From Candidatus Methanophagaceae archaeon (lineage in GTDB: Archaea; Halobacteriota; Syntropharchaeia; Alkanophagales; Methanospirareceae), in assembly GCA_003194435.1 (NCBI GenBank), contig PQXC01000013.1, positions 1-63,175 on the forward strand: a DNA stretch of 63,175 nt, in the 5' to 3' direction. Shown here piece by piece: positions 26,681-35,462 of the stretch. Below the pieces are notes generated by a model. It saw nothing but the letters and a program-made list of their open reading frames with translations. It searched no databases and was not told the DNA's origin. A program made the position numbers and the translations under genes. The first letter of the stretch is position 1; the number at the start of each line of letters is the position of its first letter.

Positions 26681-27627
26681 TTTTCAAGCTCCTCCTCCGA
26701 GAGCATGAGTGGCGCCTGCATTTGCGTCTCTCCGCTTACAATTCGGTCTAATTGATAAAGTACGAGAATACAATCCTTCATCTCCACCATCTCCTTCTCC
26801 TCTCCGGCATCCGGAAGGTCAGAGAGCGATTCAATTTTGTATATCATCTCCTTCACCTCCTTTGGTAAGCGTCCGGTTCGGTCGTATAGATCAATGATTT
26901 TGTTCAATTTCGTTTTGCCAATATGAGCGATTGAGTTGGCTGTCCAGCTCATCAACTGTGCGAGAGTGAGGATATCCACCTCCTTCTCCCCGGCTTCCTC
27001 GCGGTTGGTTGCAATTACCGCTATCTTCTTTATATTTTCCAGCTCCCTGTCTTCGCCCTGTTTCATAACCAGGGGAACAGCACTGACAGTTTCAGGGTTC
27101 TTCTCTTCTCCTTCTGACTCCTGAACTTTGACCTGTGGCTGTGGCATTTGCTCTCGTGCTGGTTCAGGCTGAGGTTCAGGTTGGGGTTGGGGTTGAAGTC
27201 CACTGAAGGGTGGTTCCTGGGGTTGGTGGGGTTTTTCATCAATAGGAGCTGGGGCTGGAGCTGGATTCACCGGTGGCTGTGGTTGTGGTTCAATAGAAGA
27301 CTTGTTGATATCAGGATAAGAATAAGAACCTGTTACGGTTTCGGGAGAGGATTCGTTACCGTGATCATTGTCAGGCGGCTTGTTCACCCCCATTTCTGTT
27401 CCTGCTCCTGCTCCTTTTTCTTTCACACTCCCGTCCATCGTTTCAAGTTCGTGCTCAGAGACGAAGTCAATATTATCGAGATTCTTCTTACGCATTTGTT
27501 CGATATTGGCAAAAGGGTTCTCAAGGTTGTTCATCGTCTCCCGAAGGTCAATGAGAACCTTCTTTATCTCGGTCTTTATCAGTTTCACTTCGCCTTCCAG
27601 TGAGTTTATTCGTTCTATAAGTTCCAT
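26665..27627 (-). CDS. Archaellum FlaC/D/E fusion protein
   Basis: 320 residues in three parts. Residues 1-60 are a coiled-coil FlaC-like helix (LEGEVKLIKTEIKKVLIDLRE). Residues 70-200 are a long proline/glutamine/glutamate linker (PQPQPEPQPEPA). Residues 205-320 form the FlaD/E domain with LMSWTANSIAHIGKTKLNKI and LPKEVKEMIYKIESL. These cytoplasmic proteins build the ring around the motor and link it to chemotaxis. One fused gene here replaces the separate flaC, flaD and flaE seen elsewhere. Confidence 0.88.
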   Translation of the reverse strand: MELIERINSLEGEVKLIKTEIKKVLIDLRETMNNLENPFANIEQMRKKNLDNIDFVSEHELETMDGSVKEKGAGAGTEMGVNKPPDNDHGNESSPETVTGSYSYPDINKSSIEPQPQPPVNPAPAPAPIDEKPHQPQEPPFSGLQPQPQPEPQPEPAREQMPQPQVKVQESEGEEKNPETVSAVPLVMKQGEDRELENIKKIAVIATNREEAGEKEVDILTLAQLMSWTANSIAHIGKTKLNKIIDLYDRTGRLPKEVKEMIYKIESLSDLPDAGEEKEMVEMKDCILVLYQLDRIVSGETQMQAPLMLSEEELEKWLKV

Positions 27628-27683
27628 CTCCGTTGAGAAAAGAATAAAAAATAAAAAGGGAAAAAGGAAAAAACTATTTCAGG

Positions 27684-28286
27684 TTATTTCAGGTTCATCA
27701 CCTCGTATATTGCTGGTGGTACACTGCGATCAATTCCAAGGGTGGAGCCTTCTGGCGGTTTCACTTCGATTGTGAAGTCGGTATTTGGGTCAAGGTCGGG
27801 AATATCTGCTTTTATACACACCTTCTCGCACTTCTCCAGCAGGTTGTCTGCCGGTGACTCCAGTGGATCAATCCAAGAAAATGTCCATTCGTTCTCACTG
27901 ATACTCGTCAAAGAGTTATCATGTGCTGTATAGTTCTTCGTAAGTACTATATGCTTCTCGCTCGTGGTGAATGTCACTATCGTCTTGTTTATATTCACAG
28001 GATTCTTACCTGCTGTGAGTCGCAGATAGAATGTCACGTTATCCAGTTTGCTTTCAGCGGTGTTGCCATAGCCGATAACGTCGCCTGCGAGTTCCACCGA
28101 AGAAGTAGCCTGTGTGACACCCGTATGAACAGTGGACTTGGCAGTCTGTGTGGTGAAGAAACCCGCATTCAGCACCACATACGAGAACACTGCCGCCACT
28201 ACAACGAATGCGGTGAGCACAATCGCTGCTTCCAGACCCGTGAATGCACGTTCGTCTTTCCTTAAGGAACTTCTTTTTGCCATCAT
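27684..28286 (-). CDS. Archaellin (flagellin) 2
   Basis: 200-residue archaellin. Class III signal: charged leader with ERAF and the hydrophobic helix FTGLEAAIVLTAFVVVAAVF, matched almost residue for residue in archaellin 1, then GFFTTQTAKSTVHTGVTQA. Prepilin peptidase FlaK would cut just before the helix. The body is beta-rich with sequons (NVT, NYT, NKT). Follows archaellin 1 by 19 bases. Confidence 0.93.
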   Translation of the reverse strand: MMAKRSSLRKDERAFTGLEAAIVLTAFVVVAAVFSYVVLNAGFFTTQTAKSTVHTGVTQATSSVELAGDVIGYGNTAESKLDNVTFYLRLTAGKNPVNINKTIVTFTTSEKHIVLTKNYTAHDNSLTSISENEWTFSWIDPLESPADNLLEKCEKVCIKADIPDLDPNTDFTIEVKPPEGSTLGIDRSVPPAIYEVMNLK

Positions 28287-28305
28287 TTTCTTATTTCTTC
28301 CTCAA

Positions 28306-29016
28306 TCAATACAGTATCATCGTCTTGTCTATCTGTCCGGGCGCCTTCTTTGTTATCTCTATCACTGCTCCTGTTGAGGGTTTCAACTCGATGGAGAACG
28401 GTCTGCCTGCAGTGACTCCATAGTCTGGTAATCCAATGAGTACAATAACCTTCTCATCCGTCTCTAACAGGTTGTTATGCGTTGCACCGGGCGTATCTGC
28501 CGTCCAGTATGTCCAGCTGCCCATCGTAAAATTGCCTTTGGATACATCACCTGTCTCATTGAGCGTACCGTTAGAGTGATATCCACTGTAGTTCGTTTTT
28601 GTATAGTTCAATTCGCCCACATGTGTGTCTTCATCGGTATAGGAGATGGTAAGTCTGTCCATGTCTATTGGACTCTGTCCCGCGGTCAGCGTGAGATACA
28701 GCTCCACGACCGTTAGGTTTGTGCTGTCAAGTGTATGATTATCCTCTGTGTCACTGGCGTTATAGTAATGTGTTCCACTGGGATTATACTTCCAGCCATG
28801 TGCAATGACATTACCTGCGAGCTCCATAGAGGATGTAACTTGCTGAACGCCGGTATGAACAACCTCTTTCGACTTCTCGGAAGTGAAGAACCCTGCATTC
28901 AACACCACATAACTGAAGACTGCCGCGACCACGATGAACGCGGTCAGCACGATTGCAGCTTCCAGACCCGTGAAACCTTTGTTATCCCTCACCAGCGACC
29001 TGGTTCTCTGATTCAC
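28306..29016 (-). CDS. Archaellin (flagellin) 1
   Basis: 236 residues, first gene of the operon, starting at GTG 29016 behind TAGGAGGTGAAT. Leader with NKGF, then FTGLEAAIVLTAFIVVAAVF and GFFTSEKSKEVVHTGVQQV as in methanogen archaellins. It is longer than archaellin 2 through an asparagine-rich surface loop (about 75-110) with many sequons. The type is typical of Methanomicrobia. Confidence 0.93.
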   Translation of the reverse strand: MNQRTRSLVRDNKGFTGLEAAIVLTAFIVVAAVFSYVVLNAGFFTSEKSKEVVHTGVQQVTSSMELAGNVIAHGWKYNPSGTHYYNASDTEDNHTLDSTNLTVVELYLTLTAGQSPIDMDRLTISYTDEDTHVGELNYTKTNYSGYHSNGTLNETGDVSKGNFTMGSWTYWTADTPGATHNNLLETDEKVIVLIGLPDYGVTAGRPFSIELKPSTGAVIEITKKAPGQIDKTMILY

Positions 29017-29168
29017 TTCTTATTATTCACCTCCTAAGACTTTTTTAAGCAATTTAAGATTGTGAATGTAGCAGGAAGTCCCTTTCGTTTAATTCAAGTT
29101 TGATGTAGTATATTTGAAAAGAAAATGAGTGATCCGGGAATATTAATGCAATATATCCCTCAAGAGTT

Positions 29169-31226
29169 TTAAGTATTCACCATTAGCGCTAACGCTGCTT
29201 CTTTCAACTTCGTGGCTCGCCGTGAGCCAACACCAGGGATTCGTTTCAGCCGTGTCAGGTCTGCTCTTGCTACTTCTTCATGTGTTCTGAAGCCTGCGGA
29301 ATACAGATTCCGTGCTATTACCCTGCCAACGCCCTTTATTTTGACCAAGTCCAGTAAATCCTGCCGGACACCATGTCTTATCCTATCTTCCAATTCGTTC
29401 AGTCTGGCATACACCGGTTCGAGACCGAGGTAACGCGCTATACGCGCAGCAGCATGACTCAGCCATTCCAGCACATAGAGGTTGGTATGCACCTCACCGG
29501 GATAAACGCCGAATTTCGACTTCAGTTCCTGATAGCTCAGCTCATCTATCCACGCATGTGCCACGATAGCGCTACCGAGTGCATACCTGGAGGCATATAC
29601 CAGCTCAAGATTGTCAGTGAGGGTGGTTGCAATCGTGAGTGCTTCTTTCACCCTTAAAGGTGGCACTTCTTCACATCTGCATAGAAGCAGCAGAAGTTCG
29701 AAATCAGATAGCGTGGATTGCGATTTAGATTTGAAGCATGTTAGACCTTCTCTCAGGTCCAATGCGGAGTTTATGGAGAGATACAACCTGGAAGAGAGTT
29801 TGCCAAATTCCGTTGGTCTCAGTCTTATGTCCTCTTTATCTTTATCTATTCTTATGAGTCCTTCTGACTCCAAATCCAGTAATATCTCATTTAACTGTTC
29901 TTTAAATACCGCCACTTTTGCTCCTTCCTGATATGCATAGAATGTACTATCGAGGAACTGCTCTATCTGCTCTGCACTGCGTGCACCAGCAACGATGGTG
30001 GCGAGTATCTGTTCTCTCAGGCTATCCTGTGAGAATTGCGATTCTATTCGCTCAGGCTCCCCATTTATGTATATCTGCTCTATTTCACTCCGTTCCGCTT
30101 CGTCCCTCGCCACTATCAGTCCCAACCCGTAATCGTCATGTTCCGGTCTACCAGCGCGACCAAATACCTGCTTCACCCAGCATACAGGCATCGGCTCCGT
30201 TCCACGTCCGGGAGTGAAGAACTTATAATTCCTGATGAGTACCATTTTTGCCGGTAGCGACACACCCATAGCGAGTGTGGGCGTGCAGCATATCACCTTC
30301 AAGCGATGAGCGAGAAAAGCCTCTTCCAGTGCATGCCTCTGCTCCGGATGTAGCCATGAGTTGTGATAGGCAACCCCGTGCCTGACCATCTCACCGAGGT
30401 CATCAATGCCGATATCAACGCGTTCCGCGAGTTCGTCCAAAGAAGGGTCGCTATCCATAAGTTTTGCCAGCTTGCGTGCGAATGAAGCAGCTCCTCGCTT
30501 CGTGTTCACGAATACAAGAGCCTGAGAACCATTCTTCACCTCCTCCAGCACACGTTCCACTATTATACCATCATTCGGTGCAACGAAAACCTCCTCCTTT
30601 AATGGCACAGGTCGCCATTCGGATTTCACAACGTAAGCATGTAGCCAGTTAGCGAACTCATCTGCGTTTTGTATCGTTGCAGAGAGCGCAATGACCCGCG
30701 CAGAAGGATTGAAACTCAAGAATCGGGCTATAGCACCTTCCAATCTCGGTCCCCTCTTATCTTCTCCTATTACATGCACTTCATCCACCACAAGGACTGT
30801 GATACCTCTCATCCATGACGGTTTCAATCTCGTGAGTGAGTCGAACTTCTCCAATGTGAGTATTATGATATCATTCCCTGCGAGGTACCTTGAGGAACTT
30901 TCGTAATCGCCTGTTGATATACCAATCCTGAGGGTGATGGGGGAGTATTTATCTTTAAAACACCTGTATTTCTCGTACGCCAGTGCATTCAGGGGAACAA
31001 CATAAAGGCACTTCCCCGATGCTGTTAGAACGGATTTCAACATCACCAGTTCCGCCAGCAGCGTTTTACCACTGGCTGTGGGCGTGGCAATGACGAAATT
31101 TTGCTCTGTTTCGAGTAGCCCCGCATTTATCGCATCCTCCTGTGGAGGATATAGCTCGATATCACCGATGGACGATATTAGCTCCAGCTCTTCATCTTTA
31201 CAAATATCCAGATCCGATATCTTCAT
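29169..31226 (-). CDS. Hel308-type superfamily 2 DNA helicase
   Basis: 685 residues. Motif I TPTASGKT (48-55), DEVH box (148-151), SAT (182-184), motif IV-like ALVFVNTKRGA, and motifs V-VI TPTLAMGVSLPAKMVLIR and QVFGRAGRPEHDD. A winged-helix/ratchet region follows, and two helix-hairpin-helix elements near the end (VKIKGVGRVIARNL, LKRIPGVGSRRATKL). This matches Hel308/Hjm, which acts at stalled forks. Ski2-like RNA helicases share the core, but the C-terminal HhH supports the DNA enzyme. Confidence 0.9.
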   Translation of the reverse strand: MKISDLDICKDEELELISSIGDIELYPPQEDAINAGLLETEQNFVIATPTASGKTLLAELVMLKSVLTASGKCLYVVPLNALAYEKYRCFKDKYSPITLRIGISTGDYESSSRYLAGNDIIILTLEKFDSLTRLKPSWMRGITVLVVDEVHVIGEDKRGPRLEGAIARFLSFNPSARVIALSATIQNADEFANWLHAYVVKSEWRPVPLKEEVFVAPNDGIIVERVLEEVKNGSQALVFVNTKRGAASFARKLAKLMDSDPSLDELAERVDIGIDDLGEMVRHGVAYHNSWLHPEQRHALEEAFLAHRLKVICCTPTLAMGVSLPAKMVLIRNYKFFTPGRGTEPMPVCWVKQVFGRAGRPEHDDYGLGLIVARDEAERSEIEQIYINGEPERIESQFSQDSLREQILATIVAGARSAEQIEQFLDSTFYAYQEGAKVAVFKEQLNEILLDLESEGLIRIDKDKEDIRLRPTEFGKLSSRLYLSINSALDLREGLTCFKSKSQSTLSDFELLLLLCRCEEVPPLRVKEALTIATTLTDNLELVYASRYALGSAIVAHAWIDELSYQELKSKFGVYPGEVHTNLYVLEWLSHAAARIARYLGLEPVYARLNELEDRIRHGVRQDLLDLVKIKGVGRVIARNLYSAGFRTHEEVARADLTRLKRIPGVGSRRATKLKEAALALMVNT

Positions 31227-31290
31227 TATCCTATTCTGTTAGTGTTATTAAAGAGTGATTATATTTAACAGAGAGAGGGAGTGAAGGTAG

Positions 31291-31605
31291 ATGGTACGGA
31301 AGCATAAGAAGCGGAAGAAAGGGAAAGTAAAAACTGCGGGCAGGTTCGGTGTGCGATATGGCAGGAAGATAAGGAAGATGGTGGCGAGTATCGAAGAGCA
31401 GACCAGAGCGGCACATAAATGCCCGCGGTGTGGAAGGAAATCAGTAAAGAGAGTGAGTACTGGCATCTGGCACTGTTCTAAATGTGGCTATACATTCACA
31501 GGTGGCACATATATACCTCAAACGCCGATGGGTATAGCGGTACAGAGGGCGATAAGGAGGGAAGTAGAGGGTGGCGCAGGGACAGGGATGATAGGAGGTG
31601 AATAG
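31291..31605 (+). CDS. rpl37ae: Ribosomal protein L37Ae (eL43)
   Basis: 104 residues with very basic N-terminus and zinc ribbon CPRCGRK...WHCSKCG, then [15 protein letters not shown]. It heads the L37Ae-rpoP-pcc1 block, which in other euryarchaea usually follows rrp42. Here it is 13 kb downstream of rrp42 beside hel308. Confidence 0.96.
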   Translation: MVRKHKKRKKGKVKTAGRFGVRYGRKIRKMVASIEEQTRAAHKCPRCGRKSVKRVSTGIWHCSKCGYTFTGGTYIPQTPMGIAVQRAIRREVEGGAGTGMIGGE

Positions 31606-31612
31606 TGAATTA

Positions 31613-31753
31613 ATGGCATATTACTGCCTGAGATGCAAGAGGGTTGTGGAGCTAAAAACAGACTATCAGGGAGTACGCTGCCCTTACTGCGGCTATCGAG
31701 CACTGAAGAAGGAGAGACCGGCAATGGTGGTGAAGAAGGTAAAAGCTGTCTGA
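31613..31753 (+). CDS. rpoP: RNA polymerase subunit P
   Basis: 46-residue zinc-ribbon subunit (Rpb12 homologue). The product begins [14 protein letters not shown] and contains [16 protein letters not shown], giving C-x2-C...C-x2-C. Preceded by AGGAGGTGAATAG. A different frame across the same bases is longer but belongs partly to the next gene. Confidence 0.95.
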   Translation: MAYYCLRCKRVVELKTDYQGVRCPYCGYRALKKERPAMVVKKVKAV

Positions 31754-31788
31754 CAGGGATAGAATGGAGAAAGGGGATAGAGTTTGAG

Positions 31789-32052
31789 ATGGAGGTGGAG
31801 ATAGAGATAGAGATAGAAGTAGAAGGAGCAGAGACTTTCCTGAAGACGATATATGAGTCCATAAAGGAGGAGCGGGGGCAAGAGCAAGAGGAGGGTAAAG
31901 GAGAAGTGAATACAGTGCTTAGAGACGGGCTATTATATATGAGTATAGGCGGCAGTAGCGATGAGATTGCAAGATTGAGAGCGGTGGTGAACACATGGCT
32001 CCGGCTTTTAAAGATAGCGGAAGATATGGTGGAGGTGATAGCGAGTGGATGA
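31789..32052 (+). CDS. pcc1: KEOPS complex subunit Pcc1
   Basis: 87-residue dimerising subunit of KEOPS, which makes t6A in tRNA. The protein has an alternating beta strand (MEVEIEIEIEVEG), VNTVLRDGLLYMSIGG and SSDEIARLRAVVNTWLRLLKI, fitting Pcc1 size and pattern. ATG 31789 is chosen because the longer frame starting at 31633 lies inside rpoP and encodes nothing family-like. Position after rpoP agrees with other archaea. Confidence 0.88.
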   Translation: MEVEIEIEIEVEGAETFLKTIYESIKEERGQEQEEGKGEVNTVLRDGLLYMSIGGSSDEIARLRAVVNTWLRLLKIAEDMVEVIASG

Positions 32053-32129
32053 AGGGGCTCTTGAAAGAGATAAATAATATTATCTATTGGTGAGAAGATA
32101 GAAGATATAGCTGTAGCTGTATGTAGTGT

Positions 32130-32202
32130 GCCGCCGTAACTCAGTTGGTAGAGTGCCCGGCTGTTAACCGGATAGTCACAGGTTCGAGTCCTGTCGGCGG
32201 CG
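32130..32202 (+). tRNA. tRNA-Asn (GTT)
   Basis: 73-base cloverleaf: acceptor GCCGCCG/CGGCGGC, D arm ACTC...GAGT, anticodon loop CTGTTAA with GTT, T arm ACAGGTTCGAGTCCTGT, discriminator G. Its last 27 bases overlap, antisense, the 3' end of hisA. Confidence 0.96.
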
Positions 32203-32928
32203 TAGGCGTAAAGCCTCTTCCAACCTTAGCTTGCCAGTGTATAAAGCACTGCCTATCACCACCCCACTGGCACCCGCTTCTTCTATCTGTGCTATATCTT
32301 CCAGTGTGGTTATGCCTCCGGATACCACCACAGGCAGGGTAGTATAACTGAGTATCTCTTTTATAATAGCGATGTTTATGCCCGCCATCATGCCTTCGAC
32401 ATCTATATTCGTGAAGAGCAGGCTGCCTGCGCCTATATCTGATGCCATCTTCACCGCTGCCCTCAGTTCTATCCCGGTTACCTCGCGCCAGCCGTCTATC
32501 GCCACCTTCCCCTGCCGCACATCCAGGGCAATCATCACCCTGCGTGGTGAGAACTCATCGGCTATTCGTCGTACAAGTTGTGGTGATCTGAGCATTGCGG
32601 TTCCGAATATTATCCTCTCAACACCCAGGTTGAGGAGCCGAAGAGCTGCTTTATAACTCCTGATCCCACCCCCAACCTGAATTTTCGCACGTCCTTTTAC
32701 CTGCCTCACTATCTCTGTGATGATCCCAAAGTTATCATACCCCACCTGAAGAGCCGCATCCAAGTCTATTATGTGCAGACGTGATACACCCAGGCTGAGC
32801 CAGTGAAGCGCAATCTTCACAGGGTTCTCAGCGGAGAATAGCACTGCATCTCTCTTACCCTGCTGCAATTGGACACATCTGCCCCCTTTCAGGTCTATCG
32901 CGGGTATGACTTCAAATTCAAAACCCAT
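32176..32928 (-). CDS. hisA: HisA, ProFAR isomerase
   Basis: 250 residues of the histidine pathway TIM barrel. VIPAIDLKGGRCVQLQQGKR at the N-terminus holds the first catalytic Asp; GGGIRSYKAALRLLNLG and VVVSGGITTLEDI are phosphate-binding loops, and VIGSALYTGKLRLEEAL ends the barrel. The last nine codons (RRRQDSNL and stop) are read from the strand opposite tRNA-Asn. No other his gene is near. Confidence 0.95.
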   Translation of the reverse strand: MGFEFEVIPAIDLKGGRCVQLQQGKRDAVLFSAENPVKIALHWLSLGVSRLHIIDLDAALQVGYDNFGIITEIVRQVKGRAKIQVGGGIRSYKAALRLLNLGVERIIFGTAMLRSPQLVRRIADEFSPRRVMIALDVRQGKVAIDGWREVTGIELRAAVKMASDIGAGSLLFTNIDVEGMMAGINIAIIKEILSYTTLPVVVSGGITTLEDIAQIEEAGASGVVIGSALYTGKLRLEEALRLRRRQDSNL

Positions 32929-32984
32929 TGGTATTTGAGAAAAGATTAGATGTCTTTTTTATAAATGTTGCTATAAATAGGGAA

Positions 32985-34013
32985 ATGGAAATGGAAGATG
33001 AAGAACTGTTACATGCGGAGGTACGATATTTCAATTCCAGATTGTCGGAGGTAATAGAACAGAGAACACGCAACAGCAATGCCAGTAAGATACTATCTGA
33101 CGCGCTGAATTATATAAGAGATACCGGAGGTAAGCGACTTCGCCCTATCATCTGTATGCTCGCGGCTGAGGCGGTTGGGGGTTCACGTGAGAAAGCGCTC
33201 TCCACTGCTATTGCCATCGAATTATTACATAACGCCACGCTTGCCCACGATGATATTATAGATGAGAATTACATAAGGAGGAGGAATCCATCCAATCCTG
33301 CGAGGTTTGGAGCGAAGAATGCGATATTGATGGGAGACCTCCTGCTTGGATTCGCATGTGAGATGCTGGCGGAATGTGGAGAGCCGGAGGTGGTGAAGGT
33401 GGTGATGAACGCACTCGCAGACATAGCTCTGGGGCAGTATCAGGAGTTCACGCTCCGGTTACGGGACCTGAACGAAGTGACAGAGCGAGCATACATGGAG
33501 GTTGCGGAATTGAAGACTGCTTCAGCTTTCATGGCGAGTGCGGAGGCGGGCGCTCTGCTTGGCTGTAGCGGGGAGATAGAACTTGAGAATCTTCGCAATT
33601 ATGGTAAGAACCTGGGTGTTGCATTCCAGATTCAGGATGATATACTCGATATCTGTGGTGACCCGGCGAAGACAGGGAAACCAGTGGGGCTGGACATAAA
33701 GAATAGAGAACGAACTATTCTTGTGATTCACGCATTAAATCACTCCAGCGATGTAGATAGGGCATATATAGAAGACGTTATGTCAGGTACTGGAGAAGTC
33801 GCCAGTTCAGATATAGAGCGGGTCAGAGAGATATTTATCAACTCGCGTTCGATAAAATATGCAATTGCATTGTCGAAAGGGCTAATACTGGATGCGAAAA
33901 GCAGTTTAGAGAGCCTGGAAGATACAGAAGCGAGATATAAACTGCAGCTAATAGCCGATTTAGTGGCGATGAGGATAGAGGAGCAGGCGCATGAGGATTA
34001 TTTGAGATACTGA
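32985..34013 (+). CDS. Polyprenyl (geranylgeranyl-type) diphosphate synthase
   Basis: About 342 residues. First aspartate motif LAHDDIIDE and second motif QIQDDILDICGD; GGKRLRPIICMLAAEA is the IPP-binding region. It makes C20 (or similar) prenyl diphosphate for ether lipids. A longer frame from TTG 32928 is open, but TATA-like sequence TTTTTTATAAAT at about 32955-32966 lies inside it. Transcription would then begin near ATG 32985/32991, suggesting a leaderless message. Chain length cannot be judged with certainty. Confidence 0.92.
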   Translation: MEMEDEELLHAEVRYFNSRLSEVIEQRTRNSNASKILSDALNYIRDTGGKRLRPIICMLAAEAVGGSREKALSTAIAIELLHNATLAHDDIIDENYIRRRNPSNPARFGAKNAILMGDLLLGFACEMLAECGEPEVVKVVMNALADIALGQYQEFTLRLRDLNEVTERAYMEVAELKTASAFMASAEAGALLGCSGEIELENLRNYGKNLGVAFQIQDDILDICGDPAKTGKPVGLDIKNRERTILVIHALNHSSDVDRAYIEDVMSGTGEVASSDIERVREIFINSRSIKYAIALSKGLILDAKSSLESLEDTEARYKLQLIADLVAMRIEEQAHEDYLRY

Positions 34014-34260
34014 GGTCTGTTCATCTCCCTCTCCCCCTATCCCCCTCTTCTTCATATCCTCCTGTCGCGCGAAAACGACAGGATTCCGTAAAAAAATTTC
34101 GGGATTTGTCATTATATATATAGCTTTTTATATCTTCAAAAAAATTCAAAGATATTTTAATTTTTATTTCAATACTTGGAAACTCTGGTTGGTGATATGA
34201 ACCCGAGTTCGGGCATATAGGGCTCAGAATAGCCAAAAACCTGCGTAAAAATGGTTATTA
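34014..34260 (+). other. Intergenic region with a hairpin, no gene seen
   Basis: Contains a perfect 8-base stem TCCTGTCG / CGACAGGA at 34060-34083 with loop CGCGAAAA, and a very AT-rich stretch with inverted repeat TATCTT/AAGATA around 34131-34154. No ORF with coding character. It could hold the 3' end of the prenyl synthase transcript and the upstream control region of the next gene. Confidence 0.5.
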
Positions 34261-34261
34261 T

Positions 34262-34311
34262 TAAAAATATTCCATATATGGAAAGCTTTTAATGTTGTAG
34301 CCCCTTATAGA
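34262..34311 (+). promoter_or_regulatory. Promoter with palindromic operator (PEF gene 1)
   Basis: A perfect 14-base palindrome TTCCATATATGGAA at 34270-34283 overlaps the BRE side of AAGCTTTTAATG, the likely TATA element. The whole 49-base block from TTAAAAAT to CTTATA matches the block upstream of the paralogue (35338-35388) at most positions. Confidence 0.6.
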
Positions 34312-34329
34312 GGAGATAGGAGGTAAAGT

Positions 34330-35184
34330 ATGAGAAGCGAAGGTAAAGCGAGGAAGATGATAATCCTGTCGCTCATCCTGGTACTGGGACTGCCACTGGT
34401 AATCACAGTACCTGCGATGGCATATACTATTGACGGCGATCTCGATGATTGGGGTGTTAATCCCAATAATAGCTGGACTGCGAACCCGCCTGCTCTCAGT
34501 GTTTATGATGACTGGCAATATGGACCAACTTCTACCGGCTCACATCATAATCCGGGGATTGAACAATGCGATATAGAGGCGATGTATGCTGCAGACGGTG
34601 GCGCGTATGTCTATTTTGCAATCATCACTTCGATGCCACCTGAAGGGTACGATTATGTCAGGAACTCTAATCACTACCTTCTTATACCCGGTGATTTAGC
34701 ACTGAATCTTGACAATGACAATGGTACAGGTGAGTATGGGTATGAATATGGGATAAAACTGACAAATGATAATCGAACGGTACTAGGGGAAATAGGGGAC
34801 GTGTTTTATATGCCTGATTGGGAAAAAATCACTTCAGAGGTAGCACAGGATGTGGTGGAGTTCAGTAATATGGTGAATGGTACTAAAACGGGGCATGCTG
34901 AGGTTGTTTATAAGTTGTACGAGGACTGGCCTTCTGATAATGGTGCTTCAAATTACGTGATTGAAATGAAGGTCCCGAAGGATGCGCTGGGCATTTCGGG
35001 CAATGGTACTGCGGATCTGCTGGCTACTGTGAGCTGTACAAATGACGCATTAGTGATTGAGGACTTTACATATACACCTGTACCGGAGTTCACAACCATA
35101 GCGGTGCCATTAGCGATGGTTCTCGGGCTATTTTATTACTATCGCAGGAAGCGACAGGGCGAAGGGGAGAATAAGAGCGAGTAG
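34330..35184 (+). CDS. PEF-CTERM surface protein 1
   Basis: 284 residues behind ATAGGAGGTAAAGT. Signal peptide (MIILSLILVLGLPLVITVPAMA). Mature domain begins YTIDGDLDDWGVNP, the aspartate/tryptophan start of CBM9/DOMON-like domains, and includes GYEYGIKLTNDN. It ends in PEFTTIAVPLAMVLGLF, then YYYRRKRQ, which is the PEF-CTERM sorting signal (PEF, hydrophobic helix, basic tail) processed by an archaeosortase. The sortase gene is not in the window. Likely exported, cleaved and lipid-linked surface protein that may bind sugars; ligand unknown. Confidence 0.86.
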   Translation: MRSEGKARKMIILSLILVLGLPLVITVPAMAYTIDGDLDDWGVNPNNSWTANPPALSVYDDWQYGPTSTGSHHNPGIEQCDIEAMYAADGGAYVYFAIITSMPPEGYDYVRNSNHYLLIPGDLALNLDNDNGTGEYGYEYGIKLTNDNRTVLGEIGDVFYMPDWEKITSEVAQDVVEFSNMVNGTKTGHAEVVYKLYEDWPSDNGASNYVIEMKVPKDALGISGNGTADLLATVSCTNDALVIEDFTYTPVPEFTTIAVPLAMVLGLFYYYRRKRQGEGENKSE

Positions 35185-35337
35185 GAGTGAAGAATTTTTT
35201 CCCTCTCTCTTATGTTTTATTATTTTTTATGAAGTCTTCAATTTTTGTTTCAACATCTTAAACTTAATTTACAATCAGGCAGCTAATAACTGCTGAGAGC
35301 GCTTATAATCGCCCGGTTATTGTTTAAAATTGTTTAA

Positions 35338-35388
35338 TTTAAAAATTATGCATTGTATGCAAAGCTTTAAATGGATAATCCTCTTATA
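35338..35388 (+). promoter_or_regulatory. Promoter with palindromic operator (PEF gene 2)
   Basis: Dyad TGCAT-TGT-ATGCA at 35349-35361 overlaps the BRE side of AAAGCTTTAAATG. Spacing and flanks (TTAAAAAT before, CTTATA after) equal those in front of PEF gene 1, although the palindrome bases themselves differ. Confidence 0.6.
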
Positions 35389-35462
35389 ATGTTTATAACA
35401 CAATAGCAGTTAGTAGTGTAGTGATGAGTGATGACAGGAAAAACGTGGTATGGGAGGAGAAG

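Noticed and set aside
31633-31788. 52-residue extension of Pcc1
   Set aside because: Lies within rpoP in another frame; ATG 31789 gives normal Pcc1 length.
31518-31994. 158-codon minus-strand frame
   Set aside because: Antisense to the end of L37Ae, rpoP and pcc1.
32928-32984. 19-residue extension of the prenyl synthase
   Set aside because: A TATA-like element lies inside it, and the residues (FFINVAINRE) do not match the family start.
34014-34329. 7S or RNase P RNA in the intergenic region
   Set aside because: Only one short hairpin and AT-rich sequence; no conserved RNA core elements seen.
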